A DNA stretch of 64,000 nt from Jaminaea rosea (lineage: Eukaryota; Basidiomycota; Exobasidiomycetes; Microstromatales), in assembly GCF_003144245.1 (NCBI RefSeq), contig NW_020289990.1, forward strand, positions 1 through 64,000, in the 5' to 3' direction. The notes under the pieces were generated by a model. It made no database searches. It was not told the DNA's origin and saw only the letters and a program-made list of their open reading frames with translations. The position numbers were made by a program, and so were the translations under genes. Positions 20,855 to 31,869 of this stretch are shown in pieces; the stretch's first letter is position 1, and every line of letters begins with the position of its first letter.

Positions 20855-22318
20855 ATGTCAAGCGCGCCATCCTCGTCGCGCTCCACCCTCATCACCGTCC
20901 TCTCGGATACAGCCTTCCCCGACCAAGTCATCGACGTGGCCGCCTTTCTCTCCCGATCCAAGCCAGAGGCAGAGCGCAGCGACTACATCAATGCATGGCA
21001 GGCAAAGGCGAGCGCCGATGATGTGGATGCCGACGCTGTAGTCGAGGGAATCTGCGCCGAGTTCAAGGGTCTGGGCGAGGGATTGGACAGGGGTGAATGA
21101 GCGAGCGAGAACGAGGGGAGAGAGAGCGCGTTGGCTGATCAAGTTCCATTACTCTCGCTGCTCGCACACGCAGAGATCGAGGGAGTCCACAACCTCGTAA
21201 CCGCACTCATCTTCAGCGTCGCAGACTCGCAAAAGGCGGAGCGACTCATCGACGCACACGTTGCCACTATTTCACGCGAGACGGGCAAGGAGACGGTCAA
21301 ATATCGCATGTAAGTGGGCGTGCGAGCAGCTCCACGTAGAGCCCCCAAACTCACGCCGTCCCCCGCCCCCCGCACCAGCCTGTCCAACATCTTCAACTCC
21401 CTCCCCCCAACCTCCCCCACCCGCTCCACCGTCTTCTCCGCCCTCCTCAACCTCGCTTCCCACGCAGACGACCTCGACCTCCTCTCGCCAGCCCTCGCCT
21501 CCCTCCCGCACTGGCTCGCCCAGTGGTCCATCCCCGAGGCCCAAAAGGCCCAACTACTCGAGACGGTCGCCACGAAGCTCGAGCAGTCCAGCAATGGATC
21601 AGACGCAGAGAAGGCCTACGAGTTCCGTCTCGCACACCTCCAATACCTCAGCTCAACGCACGAAGCAGCAGGGGCGAGCACGACTGCGACCGCATCGGCA
21701 GAAAAGGCAATCGCCTCGGCCCTGCGCCTGCCTCGCGTATTCGCATTCGACTCCCTCCTCAAGCTCTCCGTCGTAGAGTCCCTCTCCAGCTCCTCATCCG
21801 CCCTCTTCTCCCTCCTCAAGATCCTCGTCTCCGGATCCCTGCGCGACTACCAGTCATGGGCGACGTCCAACAGCGCAGAGCTGCAACGCCTCTCCATTCC
21901 CGCCGCTCTGGTGGAGAGAAAAGTCCGTCTCCTCGAGGTGACGGCCCTCTGCTCGCGCGCCCTCGAGTCATCGCGATCGCAACCAGACGATGCCTCGGGC
22001 TCCTCGGGCGGGGCCGAGGTGCCCTACTCTCTCATCTCGTCCTCCCTCTCCATCCCCTCCTCCGACGTAGAGGCGACAATCATCGACGTCATCCGTGCCG
22101 GGCTGGTGAGCGGGAAGCTCAGCCAGACTCGCGAGACTTTCCGCGTGTACAGGTCCACGTATAGGAGCTTTGGAGCTGAGCAGTGGGGGGTCTTGGAGGA
22201 GAGGTTGGCAGAGTGGGAGAGGACCATTAGCGGGATTTTGGCTACATTGGGTGGTCCCAGAGGGGCGGGTGGGCAGGCGCAGGGAGCGAGCGAGGCCCAG
22301 GCTGTTGCGGCTGCGTGA
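20855..22318 (+). CDS. Translation initiation factor eIF3 subunit M (PCI domain)
   Basis: Exons 20855-21092, 21174-21309 and 21379-22318 give 437 residues. It is a component of the eIF3 complex, which organises the 43S preinitiation complex. The middle is a helical-repeat region (ADDLDLLSPALASLPHWL). The PCI domain follows: LPRVFAFDSLLKLSVVESL, LLKILVSGSLRDYQSW, VEATIIDVIRAGLVSGKL and YRSFGAEQWGVLEERLAEW, matching human eIF3m segments such as DDVEAFVIDAVRTKMVYCK and HRTFGKQQWQQLYDTL. The length is a little above the animal protein because of Ser/Ala-rich inserts. No anomalies. Confidence 0.9.
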
Positions 22319-22531
22319 TCGCACTTGATGTTCCAATAGATCTCGATCCTGTAGCTCGGCGTGAATCCAACCAAGGCGGCGGGCTATCCGTGCCACTCTG
22401 CAGCCACGTGACACAGTCCAGAATTTCCCGCCCGTCGACTCGCCCATCCGCTCAGCCTCAGCCTCTCTCCGTCCACTCGCGCCGCACCTCCAACTCCATC
22501 CCCATCCTCATCCCATCCTCGCCCGCCCACA

Positions 22532-23436
22532 ATGGCAAAAGACGAAGCGAAAAAGGCAGAAAAGAAGGCAGCAAAGAAGGCAGCCGCAGCCGCAGCCGCT
22601 GCAGCTGCTGACGCGAGCACCATGTCCGTCGATGCGGCTGAGCCGTCCTCCGTCGTCGTCGTCGAGGACAAGTCGAGCAAGAAGCGCAAGGCGGCCGAAG
22701 CGGTTGATGACGATCAGGAGGGGGAGATAGACCTCTCGACTCTCAGTCCCATCGCTAGTGCGTCGTCTCTCAACCGTCTACCTCTCTGGCCTGCACCCCC
22801 CTTACACTGACGCTCTCCCCTCGGCATCGCCGGCCATCGCGGCAGAACCTCTCGCCGATCGCAAAATGACCAAGAAGCTCTTCAAGACGATCAAGAAGGC
22901 TAGCAAGTCCAAGGGACACGTGAAGCGTGGGGTAAAGGAGGTGGTCAAGGGGTTGCGAAAGGGGGAAAAGGGGTGAGTAGGCAGGCGATAAGGCGTACTT
23001 TATTCGCGAGCGTATATTGACCTCTGACCTCGCGCGCGCTCCCTTTCCCGCTCTCACTCTCCCCACGACTCCCTAACGACTCGCTACCGCTCGTCGCTCG
23101 CCGCTCGACGCTCCTCGCCTGCCGCTCACACCGCTCAGCCTCGTCATCCTCGCCGGAGACATCTCCCCTCACGACATCCTCTCCCACCTCCCCGTCCTCT
23201 GCGAAGAGTCCAACGTACCCTACATCTTCGTCTCATCGAAAGAAGCCCTGGGCTCCGCCTCCTCCACAAAACGCCCCACGAGCACAGTAATGATCGTTCC
23301 GGATGGAGGGGCGAGTCGCGCAAAGAAGGCAAAGGTGGTAGCGGAGGTCAAGGAGGAGTACAGGGAGGACTTTGAGGCGTTGGCACGCGAGTGTACGAGG
23401 TTGAATGAGGAGATTGTATTGGGGGCGGGGGCGTAG
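22532..23436 (+). CDS. NHP2: H/ACA snoRNP protein NHP2 (L7Ae family)
   Basis: Exons 22532-22757, 22846-22972 and 23139-23436 give 216 residues. NHP2 binds the kink-turn of H/ACA guide RNAs in the nucleolus, for rRNA pseudouridylation, and in telomerase RNP. Exon 1 is a Lys/Ala-rich tail ending SPIA. The junction gives SPIAKPLADRKMTKKLFKTI, the conserved entry to the L7Ae fold. KRGVKEVVKGLRKGEKGLV, AGDISPHDILSHLPVLCEE and VPYIFVSSKEALG complete it. The N-terminal tail is longer than in yeast NHP2 (156 residues), as often in basidiomycetes. Confidence 0.93.
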
Positions 23437-23645
23437 GGTGCGACTTCGGTGTGGATTTAATGACATGCATTGCAGAGTACCTGGCTGCGCTCGCTCACGT
23501 CCGACTCTCGTAGCATATATTCTCGTGACACGCAGCGCAACAGCCTGCACGCTCAATCTTCCGCCTCCCGCCCGCTCATCCGCCAGTCCGCCCTTTGCGA
23601 AGCGCACAATCTTGTCGTCCTCTCCTCTCGTCTCCACACCACGCC

Positions 23646-24914
23646 ATGACAATGACGGCGAGCGCAGATCCCAGCACATCATTGCGCTCAGGCTCGGCCT
23701 CAGGCTCAGGGTCCTCACCACGCCCGCCCTTCTCCATCACACACGCCTACCACTCGCACCTCTCCTCCTCCCCTCACCTCCCACACCCAATCGCAGCCAT
23801 CCACTCCCTCTGCGACCTCGTCTCTCACCACTCCCCCTCTCTCCGCACCGTCAGCGAGCTAATCACCTTGATTCAACACCACTCCTCCCTCCTCTCGGCC
23901 TCCCTCCCCAACCCCACACCCGCGCGCGCAGGGACAGACCTCTTTGCGCGCTTCGTCATTAGCCTCGACTGGCGTGCGGGCTCCTTCGAGGAGGACAAGG
24001 AGAGACTAATCCACGTAGCCCGAGAGTACGCAGAGAAGACGGTCCCTGCCACTCGGGGACGCATCGTTCAGAGGGCAGGCGTCTTCCTACCTCAAGGGGG
24101 AAAGGTATTGACCCACTCCTACTCCCGAGTGGTTATGCAGCTCCTAGCCTCCCTGGCTGTGGAGCGAAACCTCTCCGTGTACGTCACCGAGTCTCGTCCT
24201 TCTGGGCTGGGAATCAAGACGTACAATGAGTTGCGGGCAAAGGGAATCCCCGCCACACTCGTACTGGATGCGGCTGTAGGCGTCGTGATGCCGCGTGTGG
24301 ACGTTGTGCTGGTAGGGGCAGAGGGCGTCGCAGAGAGTGGCGGAGTGGTTAATGCTTTGGGCACATTTCAGCTTGGGTTGGTGGCAAAGAGTGCTGGCAA
24401 GCCCTTCTATGCTGCGGCGGAGAGGTGCGTGCGCGTGCGCGTGCGCGTGTGCGAGGAGCGAGTAGAGGACCTCACGACGCTGACTGTCGTTACGGGTTCA
24501 CGCGCCCGCCGCACAGCTACAAGTTCCTGCGCCTCTTCCCCCTCTCGCAGGACGACCTGCCCACGACAAAGGAAACGCTCCCTCTTCCCCCGCCTGGGGT
24601 GCCCGCTCAAGTCGAGAGCAAGACCACCTCCGCAGCAGCAACATCATCACAGTCAGGAGAGTCACAAGCGCGCATCATGAGTGCGGAGCAAGAAGCGCTG
24701 AATCCCTCGGTGCGTATGCGTGTGGGCAGAGAAGACGCGCGACGTAAGCTGATCATCGCGCCACCTCGCCGCCACCTCGCCGCCACCTCGCCCGCCTCGC
24801 CGCCAGGTCGACTACACGCCCCCGGACCTCGTAACGGCAATCATATCCGACGTGGGCGTCCTCACGCCAGGAGGAGTGGCCGACGCCCTCTTGCAGGCTT
24901 ACGGCGGGGCGTGA
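23646..24914 (+). CDS. GCN3: eIF2B alpha subunit (GCN3)
   Basis: Exons 23646-24424, 24517-24709 and 24807-24914 give 359 residues. It is a regulatory subunit of the eIF2B guanine-nucleotide exchange factor, which senses phosphorylated eIF2-alpha. Conserved blocks of the eIF2B-alpha/beta/delta fold are visible: ILTHSYSRVV-type KVLTHSYSRVVMQLL, VTESRPSGLGIKTYNEL, VDVVLVGAEGVAESGGVVN, GTFQLGLVAKSAGKPFY, SYKFLRLFPLSQDDLP, and the C-terminal VDYTPPDLVTAIISDVG and LTPGGVADALLQAY. A serine/glycine-rich N-terminal extension is present, and a Ser/Ala insert lies around residues 295-325. Confidence 0.93.
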
Positions 24915-24978
24915 CGGCGCGACACGGCGCGCGAGGAGGATGAATGATGACACATTGATCATGAGCATGACTGTGCGA

Positions 24979-26580
24979 CTACGCCTCGCCCGCTGGTGCT
25001 GCGTTCACGACACCATCCTTTCCCTCCTCTCCCTCGTGCCCCGCCTCAGCGTCCCTCCTTCCCCTGACAGCCGTAGCCAGCTCCAACGGATTCAACTTGG
25101 CATACCTCAAAAAATCGCGACACACCCCCAGAGCAGCCTGCGCCTTGTGCACCTCGACTGCGACCCACAGCTCGGGCGCTTTCAGCTCGGCGCGATAGCG
25201 CCCGTCTTTGGGGATGAACGAGGCGACCGTATCTATGATCATGTTGCGGGCGAGGGTGTTGTTGCTGCGGATGCGGGGCTCGATTTTGAACTGTCGCGAG
25301 GCGGGTGGGCGGGCGAGCGCAGTGAGATCAGCGCCCTGAAGCAAGCAAGCAAGCAATCGTGGAGCGCAGGGCGTAGCGCGGCGCCGCGACTCACCGTCCC
25401 CTCGCCTCCCTCCTTGAACCAACGACCCAGGTACTGTCGTGCCAGATGCTCAATCCCGCCCTGTGTGGCCGAGGCGAAACCGCAGACGGGGGTGAGGCGG
25501 GAGATGATGCTGTGCGTGCGGGCGGGCAGGCGAGGAAGCCGTGCGTGCGAAGAAGAAGAGGGGACTGTCAGGCGTCTACTCTTGATCGAGGCGAGTCGAG
25601 GCGAGTCGAGGCGAGTCGAGGACACGCCGCTTGCTCACCGACTACGCGCCTCCCCCGTGCGCTCTACCTCCTCTAGCAAGCCGTAGGTGAGCTCGAATGG
25701 GTCGAGTGCAGGGTGAAACTGGATGTAGATGACTGCGCGCGAGGCGTGATGTCAGCTCCGCTCTCTCTGCTCTCTCACCTCTCTTCTACTGGACGCCGCA
25801 CGCACGACATTCCGTTCCCGTCTCGACGATGCGAAAGGGAGGGGCAAATTTGGCCTCTTGATCCGCAGCGTTTCTGCCTTTGGATGGGCCCTGCACTCTC
25901 GCGCTTTTCCCCTTGTTCTCCTTGAGGCCAGCAAGCTCGGCGCGCAGCTCTGCTTCTATGTCGTCTGCTCGAGGGGCGACTGCGGGCGCCTCTTGCTGCT
26001 GCTGCGCCTCGTTCTCCTCCCCTTCTTCAGGCTGAGCCACGCGCGTGGACACCGACGTAGAGGGCCCACCATTCGCCAGCTCATCCATATCCACCTCCTC
26101 TCTCGCCCCCTCCTCGCCGCCCTCTGTGGTGGAAGGAGCAGGCGGCCTGGTTTTGACCGACACAGGGAGCGTCTCGAGGTCCAGCTCTGGGTGAAGACGT
26201 TCGGCCGTCTGCATAGCGTGGGATGGGGCGGGGAGAGATCGATGAGATCCACTAGACTGTAGCATTTCGACGCGCCTCGCTCGCACCCACCTCGACGAGC
26301 AAATCAACCAGCTCATTCGCTGCGCGCTTTTCCTTGCCTCGATTGCACGTCTGGTCGTACGCAGGCGCAGGCGCAAAGGGTGGTCAGCCAGCCAATCAAA
26401 CGCTTCTCGCAGTCTGACGCACGCCCGCCCGCCCGCCCTTCTCACCAGAATGATTCCCTGCCCTCCCATCTGACCATTCCCTGCCCCACGCCATTGCTTG
26501 CGACGTCCTCGTCCCCCGCTGCGATCGTCGCCTCCTCCTGAGCGCTTGCGCTTTGCGCTACCGCCGCCTCTGCCTGGCAT
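24979..26580 (-). CDS. TAN1: tRNA acetylation adaptor TAN1 (THUMP domain)
   Basis: Six exons, 26580-26446, 26350-26291, 26256-25806, 25732-25639, 25509-25395 and 25290-24979, join to 388 residues. TAN1 partners the Kre33/NAT10 acetyltransferase to make N4-acetylcytidine in tRNA-Ser and tRNA-Leu. The N-terminus is basic, then GIIL joins TCNRGKEKRAANELVDLL. A long acidic/Ser insert precedes IEAELRAELAGLK. The THUMP part reads RIVETGTECLIYIQFHP, then DPFELTYGLLEEVE, SRLTPVCGFASATQGGIEHL and PRIRSNNTLARNMIIDTVAS, ending LWVAVEVHKAQAALGVC. All junctions preserve frame. One intron carries a 10-base tandem repeat. Confidence 0.9.
25591..25620. repeat. Three perfect copies of GCGAGTCGAG
   Basis: This 10-base unit is repeated three times head-to-tail inside the fourth intron of TAN1 (25510-25638). 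Confidence 0.9.
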
Positions 26581-26839
26581 GGAGGTGTGGTGGGCGCGGG
26601 TGAGGGTGAAATGAACGAAGTCGAGGTAATGTGTGGTGGTGGAGCGGAAGGAAGGGACGCCAGGGACGCCGGGGAAGCAACGCATCGACGGAAAGCGAAA
26701 GCGCGACGGGCGGGCGGACTCGTCTCGCCTCGAGCGGGCCGCGCAAGACGACGACTTGGACGTCGGTGGTGCAACTCGTCTCTCTCTCTCCTCTCTCCTT
26801 CTCCACCTCTCCCAACCCCCGCCCCTCTTTCTCACAACC

Positions 26840-28233
26840 ATGGTCAATCCAATCCTCACCCACCTCAACTCCTTTACAGCGCGCAAGGGAGCCGAGAATG
26901 AATCGCACGGAAGCCACGAAGGGGCAGCAGAGTCGTCGAGCACGGGCACAAACGCGAGTGGGGCCCATCACTTTCCCGGGATGCGCAACGATCTAATTCT
27001 ACGCGCAGCGAGGGGACAACAGACAGAGAGAGCCCCAGTGTGGGTCATGCGACAGGCTGGACGATATCTTCCTGGTGAGGCAGCGTGGCGCGCAGTGAGG
27101 GGCATGGCTATATGCATGCGTGCTAACCACCCGAATCCAACCTCGCCCTCGCCCTCGCCGCCTCGCGCCCAGAGTTCCGCAAACTGCGCGAATCCCACGA
27201 CTTCTTCACGTGTTGTCGCACCCCTTCTCTCGCTACCGAAATCACTCTCCAGCCCATCCGCCGCTACTCCGGTCTCCTGGACGCAGCCATCATCTTCTCT
27301 GACATTCTCGTGATCCCACAAGCCATGGGCCTAACAGTCGAGATGCTCCCCTCCAAAGGCCCGCATTTCCCTGCCCCACTCGAGACGCCCAAAGACGTCG
27401 CACGCCTGCACAAGCGCGTAGATGTACACAAGGAGCTAGGCTACGTTTTCGACGCTATCACAATGACCCGCCGCGAGCTCGCGGGAGAGGTGCCCCTCAT
27501 AGGCTTCTGTGGCGCCCCCTGGACGCTGATGGCATACATGATCGAAGGTGGTGGGTCAAAAGGATTCGAAAAAGCAAAAAGGTGGCTTTACGACTATCCA
27601 GAGGAGAGCAAAGAGCTCCTCCAACGAATCGCAGACGTGTGTGTAGACTTCCTCGTCGGACAGGTCAAAGCGGGAGCTCAACTCTTGCAAGTCTTCGACT
27701 CTTGGGCTGGAGAACTCTCCCCTGCGCATTTCCGCACCTTCTCCCTGCCATACCTCCGCTCCATAGCATCGAGCGTAAAGGATCGCCTGGCCTGCTCCAG
27801 CACGCAATGCGTCCCGATGATCTGTTTCGCCAAGGGGGCCCTAGGCCACTCCCTCTCCGACGTAGCAAAGGCAGGTTACGACGTCGTGGCGCTGGACTGG
27901 ACCGTCGAGCCCGCCCAAGCCCGCAAGGTAGTCGACGCTGCCATGCCTGGGTCTGCTCCCTCTAAAGGAGCGGGCGCCAACGAGGCGGGACATCGTGTGG
28001 CTTTGCAGGGGAATATGGACCCTTCGGTGCTGTACGCGAGCAAAGAGGCCATCGAGGTCGAGGTGGAGAAGATGCTGCGTAGTAGAAAGGGTGGATTCGG
28101 TGGTGAAGGGGCGTACATTGCAAATTTGGGACATGGGATCACCCCCGGGGTGGACCCGGAGCATCTGAGGGCTTATCTCAAGGCGATTCATCGCTACTCG
28201 AGGGAGATTAATGCTGAGCGCGGCGACGACTAG
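26840..28233 (+). CDS. HEM12: Uroporphyrinogen decarboxylase
   Basis: Exons 26840-27074 and 27173-28233 give 431 residues. The cytosolic enzyme decarboxylates the four acetate side chains of uroporphyrinogen III to coproporphyrinogen III in haem synthesis. Signature 1, [13 protein letters not shown], spans the exon end. [70 protein letters not shown] and the C-terminal [15 protein letters not shown] all match the family. An N-terminal Ser/His/Gly-rich insert of about 35 residues between NSFTARKG and [15 protein letters not shown] makes it longer than yeast Hem12 (362). It is divergent from TAN1. Confidence 0.96.
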
Positions 28234-28251
28234 GCGTACAGGCGCCACGAC

Positions 28252-28345
28252 GTGAAATGAATGGCATCCGTTTGAGCGCGGGGGCGTGCGTGAATGAATG
28301 CCATCCATTCGAGCGCGCGGCCGTGAATAACATCCGTTTGACTCG
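28252..28345. repeat. Three degenerate direct repeats, about 30 bases each
   Basis: Units start at 28252, 28290 and 28323. Each has the form GTGAAT(GAATG)-CATCC-(G/A)TT(T/C)GA, and the last is shorter. They lie between the convergent stops of HEM12 (28233) and the gene ending at 28364. Confidence 0.75.
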
Positions 28346-28363
28346 ATTGCGTGACGCTGCTTG

Positions 28364-29095
28364 CTAGCTCGTCGTCGTCGTGGTCGTCGTGCTGAAGGAA
28401 ATGGCCGGCCGTGCACTACTGAAGGGGAGTGTCCCTCTCGCAGCACTCTGCCTCTGCTCCGACTTACTCACCCCCCGCCTGGCCTTGCACGACGACGTCG
28501 AAGACCTTGTCCGCTTCTTGCCCTTGCCCGTCAATCCAACTAGGTGCGCAAACTCCCCACCAGGAAGGAAAGCAGGATCTCCCAACCCGAGAGGATCGTC
28601 CTCATCACGCTTCTCTGCGCGTGCCTTCCCCGCCGTCGTCGTCGTCTCTCCGCCGGCCGCGCCTCGCAACCCCAGCTTCTCCCCAATGAAGCGTTCCCCT
28701 CTTCGCCTAGCAAGCTTGTCTGTCTCATCGTCCTCGTCCTCCTTCTGCCCCGCCAGCGCACGCACAACTGTCCGTCCATCCTTGAGACGGCGCATGGGTC
28801 GCCCATCCCTCCCCTCTACCACGCCGCCTCGACGCTCCTTGGCGCGCTTCGCCGCAAGACGGGAACGACGTCGTTCTTCTGCTAGCTCGGCGCGAGTAGT
28901 CGCATCGTGGTCGCTACTGGCGGGCTTGAGAATTGATTTGGGCGCGGAGGCGGAGGGTGGTTGGGAGAAGTAGGAATGGAAGAGGGAGGGGTCTAGGCGG
29001 GCGGCTGATGATGAGGATGATGGGGATGACGACGACGATGATGCCGCTGCCGACACGCTTGCGCTTGTTTCTGCTGTTGAGCTCTTCTTGCCCAT
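28364..29095 (-). CDS. Unrecognised basic, serine-rich protein, probably nuclear/nucleolar
   Basis: The start MGKKSSTAETSA at 29095 is chosen over an upstream ATG at 29161, which would add a hydrophobic but unlikely leader. The product is about 243 residues. It has a long poly-Ser/Ala stretch, then LDPSLFHSYFSQPP, SILKPASS, a charged helix rich in Arg/Lys/Glu (AELAEERRRSRLAAKRAKE), and GLRGAAGG to DPLGLGDPAFLPGGEFAHL. The charged composition suggests a ribosome-biogenesis or other nuclear role, but no family was recognised. A strong donor GTGAGTAAG and a TTCAG acceptor define an optional 53-base intron near the 3' end. Removing it would end the protein at KARRG, a few tens of residues earlier. 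Confidence 0.6.
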   Translation of the reverse strand: MGKKSSTAETSASVSAAASSSSSSPSSSSSAARLDPSLFHSYFSQPPSASAPKSILKPASSDHDATTRAELAEERRRSRLAAKRAKERRGGVVEGRDGRPMRRLKDGRTVVRALAGQKEDEDDETDKLARRRGERFIGEKLGLRGAAGGETTTTAGKARAEKRDEDDPLGLGDPAFLPGGEFAHLVGLTGKGKKRTRSSTSSCKARRGVSKSEQRQSAARGTLPFSSARPAISFSTTTTTTTS

Positions 29096-29401
29096 GATTG
29101 CCGTCGTGTGAGTGGTGATTGCGATAGTGAGGAGGAAAGGAAGGCAAACACGGAAACACAAGGCGTGTGCGACCTTGAGCCTTGAAATTTGGCGGCCTGG
29201 CCTCGCAAGTCGGTCTCCACCCGCCTCACGTGGGACGGAAGACGAGAAGACAAGACGAGAGGCACGCTCCCAAGTTCACATCATTCATCCCTCCCTTCCC
29301 CTCCCATTGACTAATCGCCCACAGTGAATCTCCTCCGACAAGCGCATCTTTCCCCCCTCAGCCACTCCACCACCCACTCTGCCTTCGCGCTAGCCGCCAG
29401 A

Positions 29402-30501
29402 ATGTCCACCGCCCCCGCAGAAGCCAAACGCCCCAAGCTCGCAAGCTCTGGCGGCCTCGTAACGCACTCAGGCACCTTCCACGCCGATGAAGCTCTCGCT
29501 GTTCACCTGTTGCGCAAATTGCCCGAATTCAAAGAGATGCCCCTCACACGAACGCGCGATCCGCAGATAATCAATGACGCACACATCGTAGTCGACGTTG
29601 GTGCCGAGTATGCGCCAGAGAGGAGGAGGTACGATCATCATCAGCGGGGGTTTGAGGAGGTGTTTGATGCGGAGCATAAGACGAAGTTGAGCAGTGCTGG
29701 ATTGGTTTGGAAGTGAGTTCGGCGCGAAGGGGGAGGGGTACGAGGTGAAGCGAAGGAGAGACTGACCACCACGCCCCATCACGCCGGGCACGCAGGCACT
29801 ACGGTCCCTCGATCCTCTCTGCGCACCTCTCCCTCCCCACGTCAGACCCCACCATCGCGCTCCTCCATGCCAAGCTCTACGACGACTTCATCGAAGCGAT
29901 AGACGGCATTGACAACGGTATCCCGCAGTACAGCGGCGTCCCTGCAGCCTACAAATCACGCACCGACCTCTCCTCGCGTGTAGGCCACCTCAACCCACGA
30001 TGGAACGAGAACACCTCACCCGAAGACCAGGATGCTCGATTCGAAAAGGCGAGCCTGCTCGCGGGAACCGAATTTTTCGAAAGGGTAGACTACGCCGTTC
30101 AGGCATGGCTTCCCGCTCGTCAGGTGGTAATCGACGCACTCGAGGCGCGCAACACGTTGAGCGGGGATGCTCGCATCCTCCTCTTCGAAGGATACGCGAG
30201 CTGGAAGGAACATCTCTTCACCCTCGAGGCCTCGCGCGAGCACACAGCCCCGGGAGAGGTAATTTATGTCGTCTACCCAGACGAATCGGGCAAATGGCGC
30301 GTCCAAGCCGTCCCTGAGTCTCCCGACTCTTTTGTATCTCGCAAGGCGTTGCCCGAGGAATGGAGGGGGGTGAGAGACGACAAGCTGAGCGAGGTTAGCG
30401 GGATCGAGGGGTGCGTGTTCGTGCATGCTAGTGGGTTCATCGGCGGAAATGCTAGCAGGGAGGGGGCCTTGAAGATGGCCAAGAGGGGGTTGGAGGCGTG
30501 A
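29402..30501 (+). CDS. MYG1: MYG1 family exonuclease/hydrolase
   Basis: Exons 29402-29712 and 29796-30501 give 338 residues from MSTAPAEAKRP. MYG1 is a DHH-like 3'-5' RNA exonuclease of nucleus and mitochondria. The metal-binding motifs THSGTFHADEALAVHLL, VVDVGAEY and RYDHHQRGFEE are intact. SSAGLVWKHYG crosses the splice. EAIDGIDNGIPQY, HLNPRWNE and the C-terminal VFVHASGFIGGNASREGAL are diagnostic. The frame is open upstream to 29325 and reads a mitochondrial-presequence-like stretch (LLRQAHLSPLSHSTTHS) that lacks an ATG and begins right after a CACAG acceptor with a good branch site (TGACTAAT). A 5' exon giving a mitochondrial form is therefore likely. Confidence 0.93.
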
Positions 30502-30628
30502 TGCGAGGCGGGCACGCGAGAGTGAATGACATGCTATCGTTTGGAATCATCCCGCAGGCTGCCACTTGAGACATGATACCGGTCGCGTTCGCGTCTGACG
30601 CTTTGCTCTCGTGCCACGCCGCCGCGCC

Positions 30629-31348
30629 TCACGCATCCCTGAAGCGCAGGATGAAGTTGACGAGGACGGCCACGAGGAGCATGACGGAGAGCATCGTAGG
30701 GCCTGGCGAGCGCAGCGAGGCGGACGAGGAGGTAGCGGAGGTCAGCACGCCTTGCATAATCGCCCTATATGCTGCCAGTCTGCGCGCGCCAACTCACCCA
30801 ACCTATCGTCGTATGGCCCAGACCCACGATTACGGATGGCAGCCGCGCGCCAGTGGTACGTTGCGAGGGCGTAGACCATGATGGCCATTGCTGCGGGCGA
30901 GGAGCGATGAGAGTGAGCCAAGGGGGGCGATGGGCGAGGCTACGAGGGCGGTGAGGGGGGCGGCACCAACTCACCAACAAAAGAAAACATGGCCGCACTG
31001 ATTCGCCCAACATTATCGCCAAAGTTGAGCAGACCGGCAGCGAGAGCGGAGAGGGTTACGGTGAAGTTGAGCCAGGAGAGAACTGCGAGTGTGGCGAGGC
31101 GTGGGTGGAGAGAAGAAGAGAGTCAGCCGTCCATTCCTGCCCAATGGCATCGCATCGAGATTGCGGGTGTAGAGCATTGCTGGGCTGAATGGGATCGCCC
31201 GGGATATCGTGCTGCACCCCCCCCCCCCCCCCCCCCACGGCTCGCACTCACACGTCCTCTCGTTGGCGAAAAAGACCTTGGGCTCCACGCGCACAGGAAG
31301 GGCGATGCGCTTCCCTGCTGTGCGTTGCAGGAGGGGTTGAGTGGACAT
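30629..31348 (-). CDS. VTC1: Vacuolar transporter chaperone VTC1
   Basis: Exons 31348-31252, 31082-30975, 30890-30798 and 30750-30629 give 139 residues. VTC1 is the small membrane subunit of the polyphosphate polymerase complex of vacuole and [22 protein letters not shown] and [20 protein letters not shown] match yeast Vtc1 almost residue for residue. [40 protein letters not shown] and the last membrane helix [16 protein letters not shown] follow. Three membrane segments are visible. Relative to yeast, a Ser/Ala insert of about 16 residues precedes the last helix. The first intron carries a 20-base C run. Confidence 0.95.
31217..31236. repeat. Poly-C run of 20
   Basis: An uninterrupted run of 20 C on the plus strand, G on the transcribed strand, lies inside VTC1 intron 1 just after the donor. 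The exact length may be a sequencing or assembly estimate. Confidence 0.9.
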
Positions 31349-31869
31349 GGCGAGGGGGCGGGCTGGGCGAGTCCAGAGGAAGGAGGGATGTGGGGACCGG
31401 GAGATAGTACGGCGAGGAAAGGGAGGAGAAGCTGCGGAAGATCTGCTTGCTTGCTCGCTCTGCTCGCTCTGCTCGCTCTGCTCGCTCTGTGCTGTGAAGA
31501 AGAAGTCGAGGGGACTCGAGCGTTGTAGCGGGCGGGAGTGAGAGATGGAGATGTGTGTGAGAGAGAGAAGCAAGAACCGGCGGACTCGCTCTCAACTCGG
31601 CCTGATTCCGTCTGGCCGCCTTGCCTCGCCTCGCCTCGCCTGAGCAATGCAAGTCGAGGGTTGGGCGCACGTTCCTCCGAGGTGGACTGGCAGGGCGGCT
31701 GGGCGGACGGAGTGATTTCACGACGAGGGCGAGGGGAGCGAGACAGAGCGATGTCTCTTCTCCTCACTACCATCAGTGCAACACCTCGCACGATTGTAGG
31801 ACGAAAACGCAAAAATGTAATGCTGCTCATACGACGGACAGACGGACAAATAAAGGCGCACGCGCACCG
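31349..31869. other. Upstream region of VTC1; carries a 9-base tandem repeat
   Basis: No gene was recognised between the VTC1 start and the stop of the SANT gene at 31870. Four perfect copies of GCTCGCTCT lie at 31453-31488, with short TCGCC-type repeats near 31620. VTC1 promoter and leader are expected here. Confidence 0.5.

Noticed and set aside
25591-25620. CRISPR-like or mobile-element repeat
   Set aside because: Ten-base units with no spacers, inside an intron; simple microsatellite-type repeat.
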